DNA of 64,000 bases from Brachycybe producta. Its lineage: Eukaryota; Arthropoda; Diplopoda; Playtdesmida; Andrognathidae. Positions 60,158 through 64,000 of the stretch are shown in pieces. Numbering within the stretch: the first letter of the stretch is position 1; each line of letters begins with the position of its first letter. The stretch covers positions 124,001-188,000 of the forward strand of contig JAUPFP010000115.1 in NCBI GenBank assembly GCA_036925085.1, given 5' to 3'. Under the pieces are notes generated by a model. That model was not told where the DNA came from. It made no database searches and saw only the letters and a list, made by a program, of their open reading frames with translations. A program made the translations under genes and the position numbers.

Positions 60158-63100
60158 TCATTTTGCAAGACACCAGCCTGGAGAATAAACACCGCCCCAA
60201 TGAGATGGAAATCCAGCAGGGTCAGAAGGTGGACGAAGTGGTTTGACGGCCAACTTACTATATTTTAAAAGAATTTGCCAAATTTCTTTGACTTTTTGAG
60301 GTACTTTTGTTGCAATGTTGAAATGTTCGCCAGGATCGTCTATTTTCAAAGCAAAAATAACAATGTATATAAATAATAATTATCGCTTTTTTATGGGTTG
60401 AAGCAATTAATTATTTATACTTTTTAGATTAAATAAATGTAAATTGTGTTTCGAAGATTTGGATTGGTTCAGAAACATTTCTTCGGAAACATTCTTGGGA
60501 GGAATCCATCCATCGGGAAATCCAGGATCACCTACAATCAATTTATAGTCTCCAACCCTGAATACCAAAAATAAAAATGAATGGCTGCGTTCAATTTCTA
60601 AGCGTCATATGAAGCGACTCAAAAAGCTTGCCATGTATGAGACGCCTTTCATGTCATAAATAGCTAATTTATTTTCTATAAATAATTTAGTTTTTAAAGT
60701 ATAAATGGGGCTCCTCAAATGCTGGTTATTCTGTTTTTCACATTTAATTTCTCCATTGTATTGCTTATGAAACACAGAGTAACCATTGTTTGAAAATCGA
60801 CTGTTCATGAAACATATACGCGGTAAATGAAATTTTGACGTAAAAACTGCTTCATACTTTGCAAGCTCTTCGAGGTGCTTCAAAAGAGCTTAGAAACTGA
60901 ACGTTTTCAATGCGTAAATTGTTTTACTTTATGACCCAATTTAAAAAAGGACACTTAATTAATTCTCACTTGAACTCTGTGAGCAGAGAGTTCCAACATA
61001 GAAAAAACTCCGATCAAAGAAATCAATATTATATCAGGTGCAAAATAAAGATAAACTTGAAAGTGCTTTAGAAACTCGAAGGGGGTAGCTGAATCACTTA
61101 AGAGTTCTTTTCATGTTAAAATCCTTTTAAAAATAAGCGTTTTATGTGATTTTCAAAACAATCCAGCTTTAAATTATTGTCTATAAGTTTATTCTGAAAG
61201 ATTTCAACGTGAAAATATTAAGTGATGTAGTTACCCTTCTAGTTTCTAAAATACATTCAAGTTTCTCTTAGTTTTTGCTCTTGAAAGACAGAATAACCAG
61301 AGTTGGAAAGTCAGCTCTTCATAAATCATCTTAAAATAAGATGTTTTTTTTTTGTTGGAACCCTATTATGAAGTTTCAAGGTAAACGTTCAAGTGTTAAG
61401 TTTCCTTCTTGAAGTTGTGTCTTTTTGTCTAAGCAATTAATTACCTAATGGCTGCATTGAAAAGATTTTGATAGTTATCTATGTTGTAAATGAATTCTGT
61501 TCTACGAGCAGTGACATTCTCACTGATTGTGTCCCATTGATTAATCCCATCAATGCTCGAGTCTTGTTTTGTTTAAAGAAACCAAATAAATTTTTAAAAA
61601 TCAATATCTGAAATTGAAATATATATTTTATAAGATATCACCTTTGTATTCTTTTCCATTGGCCACAGATAAAATAGTTGGATACCAATCTACAGCATGG
61701 ATTAAACTAAATATATGCTTAAGTTTGTAGCTAAGTTTTGCATAATCTTTATTGTTTTATTGTTTACTTTGTATTGATATATTTCCTTTTCTTCAGAAGT
61801 GGACTGTTGACAAATGCGACACCTCTTGTGCCACCTTCCCATAGAGTATTCTTATTTCCACGCAATGGAAAATTGTTACCACCATAAATTGTTTGACCAC
61901 CATTCTGATAAATGAAAAGTTAATTATTAGTTTTTCTTTTTTTTTTTTAATTTGTGTGAATTCATTTTCACATTTGAACTTTGAAACAGTTCTGTTTCCA
62001 TTACGTCTAAATAGGAGGTGAAAATGAATTTTGATTTGGTTAGATTTTTAAAGAATATCGATCTTGTGACTTTAAAAATCATTTTTACCTCCTATTTTGA
62101 CCTAAAAGAAAAACATGCCGTTAAAAGCTGAATTTTAAACGAGAATCCAAAGTTAATTTAGGATCAAATTCCAGCAAGTAACTTGTCACTTTGATCTCTT
62201 GAACCATCAGAGTAGAATTCCGACATACTGTAGAAAAAACCCTTTTAAATAGGTACTCAGTAAACAAGAGTTTTTTCATGTTGGAACTTTTTTCAGAATT
62301 TTCTATTTCAATTTCTAATACTAATAGCTTCATTATTGAACTTAAAACTGATAATCACTTGATTTTTTTTATTCCTTTTTAATGTTTTTAATAATATTTT
62401 TTTTGTTCATTTTTACCACTTATTTTGCCAAATTTAATTCCTGAATGAAATTGCTGAACAATTTCAAATATGTTTTTTTTCTTATTTTTATTTTGCAATT
62501 ATTTTTTAAATATATTAATATTATTAAGTATAGTTATATTAAATACATTAATTTTATAATTACTAATTATTTTTCATGCTAATTCATACAAAATAAAATT
62601 TAAAAATAAATCTATTTTTCTAAATAAATAAAAATCAGTCACTCTGCTTAATTGTATTAGTGGGAGTGAATTGATTCTTTGTCAAAACTACCTTAGGATT
62701 TTCGTTTTAAATAAAAAGGACACGATGTAATATCAAAAGACATGTTTACATCAGTTGTAAAAATGATGACGGTGTTGTTATAAAGATTTAATTCTTTTAG
62801 TGTGGCCGTAATGTTTCCAACTGCATCGTCTAAACATGTTACCATTGCTTAACATTGTCAAAAAAAATTGCATAAATTATCTTTTTGTTTCTTAATTATT
62901 CTTTAGGACAGAAAAAAACAACATTTTACCACTGAAGTTTCTTCTATTTTCATCATTTATGTGGCTGTACATATCGACATATACATCAGGAACCTTGAAT
63001 GAATAATAAAATGTGTGCAGCATATATCTATATCAACTTTGTGAAATTGCCAAAAATAATAACTAATAGTCAAAACTTTACTTGTAATGGTGCATGAACG

Positions 63101-63335
63101 GCTTGAAACGGTAGATATAAGAAAAATGGCTTTGATGTGTTATGAGATCTTATTATATTAATTGCTTCTTTTCTAAATAGAAGCTGAAAAACAATTAAAT
63201 GATTAGAAATTATGTGCCATTATTTTGAATCACGGAATTGGATTTTCCATCTTCGAAATCTTACAGTTGAGTATGTGCCATTGTAATTTTTTTCTGGTTT
63301 TGTATTGTTACGAAAGTCCAAGTATCCAGCTGACC
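60158..63335 (-). CDS. Arylsulfatase B-like sulfatase, copy 2 (partial; 5' exons off the right edge)
   Basis: Nine exons read right to left: 63335-63265, 63183-63082, 62993-62930, 62847-62750, 61904-61768, 61706-61642, 61562-61445, 60557-60421, 60339-60158. All junctions are in phase and end at a TGA. The frame contains [34 protein letters not shown] (metal-binding Asp and Asn), [13 protein letters not shown] (catalytic Lys), [15 protein letters not shown] and a [16 protein letters not shown] block, all typical of arylsulfatase B. Five internal exon lengths (71, 102, 64, 98, 137) equal those of copy 1, with identical phases, so the two are paralogues. The exons with the formylglycine cysteine and the first metal ligands are not in the window, so activity cannot be judged. 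The tail differs from copy 1 and ends in a Trp/Gly/Pro-rich segment. The gene converges on panC. Confidence 0.9.
60184..60189 (+). terminator. Candidate poly(A) signal for panC, inside the opposite gene's last exon
   Basis: This is the first AATAAA on the + strand after the panC stop, about 215 bases downstream. It lies within the terminal coding exon of the minus-strand sulfatase. AATAAT occurs earlier, near 59972, and could serve instead. Confidence 0.35.
60700..60815. mobile_element. Family A remnant, sulfatase copy 2 intron
   Basis: TCAAATGCTGGTTATTCTGT at the left and ACAGAGTAACCATTGTTTGA, CGACTGTTCATGAAAC at the right are the two family A ends with the hairpin middle deleted. Confidence 0.45.
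60955..61425. mobile_element. Family B MITE, copy 5, interrupted by family A
   Basis: The left half ends with GAGAGTTCCAACATAGAAAA. The right half resumes with TTTGTTGGAACCCTATTATG, then AAACGTTCAAGTGTTAAGTT and TTCCTTCTTGAAGTTG. The intervening 61,034-61,337 is a family A element. Confidence 0.65.
61034..61337. mobile_element. Family A MITE nested in family B, sulfatase copy 2 intron
   Basis: CTTGAAAGTGCTTTAGAAAC and GGGGGTAGCTGAATCACTTA pair with GTAGTTACCCTTCTAGTTTC and TTCAAGTTTCTCTTAG. The right end is CTTCATAAATCATCTTAA. The left terminus is shortened. Confidence 0.7.
61960..62105. mobile_element. Family D short element, sulfatase copy 2 intron
   Basis: AAATAGGAGGTGAAAATGAA pairs with AATCATTTTTACCTCCTATT at the right. 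A similar unit (TTCATTTTACCTCCTATATT) lies at 8,990-9,135. Confidence 0.5.
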
Positions 63336-63439
63336 CTTCTAAATGTTTTTTTTTAAATTGTTAATTAATTATTGAATTCGTTAACTAGTTAACGACTTTT
63401 TTAAAGGGATATATATTTAATTTGGAGGTGTATTAATTA

Positions 63440-64000
63440 CTCTAAAGATACTTGCCCTACAAACAGTTATGCTAGTGTAATTTACCCTAAAAGGATGCTT
63501 GCCCCATTGATAGTTGTCTTAAAATATATGCATCAGTATCATCTGACCTAAAGGGACATTTGCCCTATAGACTCTTATTTAGGATAAGACAAAAATTGTA
63601 CTAAAATATATGCCTGACCTAAAAGGAACATTTGTCTTATAGACTTAACTTAAAATTGTACAGCCGAAAAGTAAAAATTGTCCTAAAACAATTTGTCCTA
63701 CAAGTACATTTGCACTAAAACCATTTGCTTAAAGGGGCATTTGCATTAAAGCAATTTGATTTAAAAGGACAATTGTCAGATGAAATGTTTTAGGGTAAAC
63801 GGATTTATGGAACATGTTTTTTTTTTAGAAATTTAGGGCATTTGGTTTTAGAACAATCGTTGTAATCTGAGCAATTTTAGGGCAATTTTCTCTAGGACAA
63901 ACGGATTTATGGAAAATGTTTCTTTAGAGCATGTGGTTTTATAGCAATCATTCTTTTAGGGCAAACGATTTTAGGTCTCCATATGACGAGAAATATTCTT
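63440..64000. repeat. Degenerate short repeats with TGTCCTAAA / TTTAGGGCAA motifs
   Basis: The left part repeats CCTAAAAGGACATTTGCCCT-like units every 40-60 bases with many changes. The right part carries two units of about 100 bases starting AAACGGATTTATGGAA (63,797 and 63,898). The two parts are roughly inverted relative to each other. The array lies upstream of the first visible exon of sulfatase copy 2, presumably in an intron, and runs to the window edge. No coding signal. Confidence 0.55.

Noticed and set aside
63440-64000. CRISPR-like direct repeats
   Set aside because: Units are degenerate, unequal in spacing and partly inverted, in a eukaryotic intron or intergenic setting.

Overview
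The window is nuclear DNA from an animal, most likely an invertebrate and possibly an arthropod. It is very AT-rich. Two and a half genes are split by GT-AG introns of 53 to about 5,400 bases, and the non-coding sequence is full of short inverted-repeat transposons (MITE-like), microsatellites and homopolymer runs. The arthropod suggestion is an inference: one predicted protein carries a six-cysteine CLIP-like domain, typical of arthropod secreted proteins, ahead of a haem peroxidase domain. Nothing in the sequence fixes the species.

Layout. Positions 1-26,220 hold no gene I can support, only repeats and AT-rich spacer. Positions 26,223-50,054 (+) hold a 15-exon gene for a predicted 872-residue secreted animal haem peroxidase (signal peptide, CLIP-like domain, Gln/Pro-rich linker, complete catalytic domain). 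Positions 52,894-57,036 (+) hold a 14-exon arylsulfatase B-like sulfatase of about 513 residues. Positions 59,066-59,968 (+) hold an intact, intronless 300-codon pantothenate synthetase (panC), a vitamin B5 enzyme that animals normally lack. Positions 60,158-63,335 (-) hold the C-terminal nine exons of a second arylsulfatase B-like gene whose 5' part lies beyond the right edge. Its exon phases, and most internal exon lengths, match the first sulfatase.

How the parts relate. The two sulfatases are paralogues in tail-to-tail orientation with panC between them. The stop codons of panC and the second sulfatase are only 189 bases apart. The likeliest poly(A) signals of these two genes lie inside each other's transcription unit, so their 3' ends probably overlap. 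The enzymes share no pathway that I can see: the peroxidase is extracellular oxidative chemistry, the sulfatases are lysosomal or secreted glycosaminoglycan desulfation, and panC makes pantothenate from pantoate and beta-alanine.

Mobile DNA. One foldback family (called family A here, ends TTAAGGTGGTTTTAAAG) has at least a dozen copies between 31 and 62 kb. They sit in introns of both complete genes, flank panC on both sides and lie in introns of the second sulfatase. Several end 10-30 bases from a splice acceptor. At least six other inverted-repeat families are present, with four clear nested insertions and one perfect 92-base inverted repeat with a 4-base loop.

The most notable item is the panC gene. 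It looks like a bacterial gene acquired by an animal, still intact and physically embedded among intron-bearing animal genes and host transposons. All coordinates were worked out by eye from splice consensus and protein conservation. Gene calls are strong because exon phases join without a break. Repeat boundaries are approximate.
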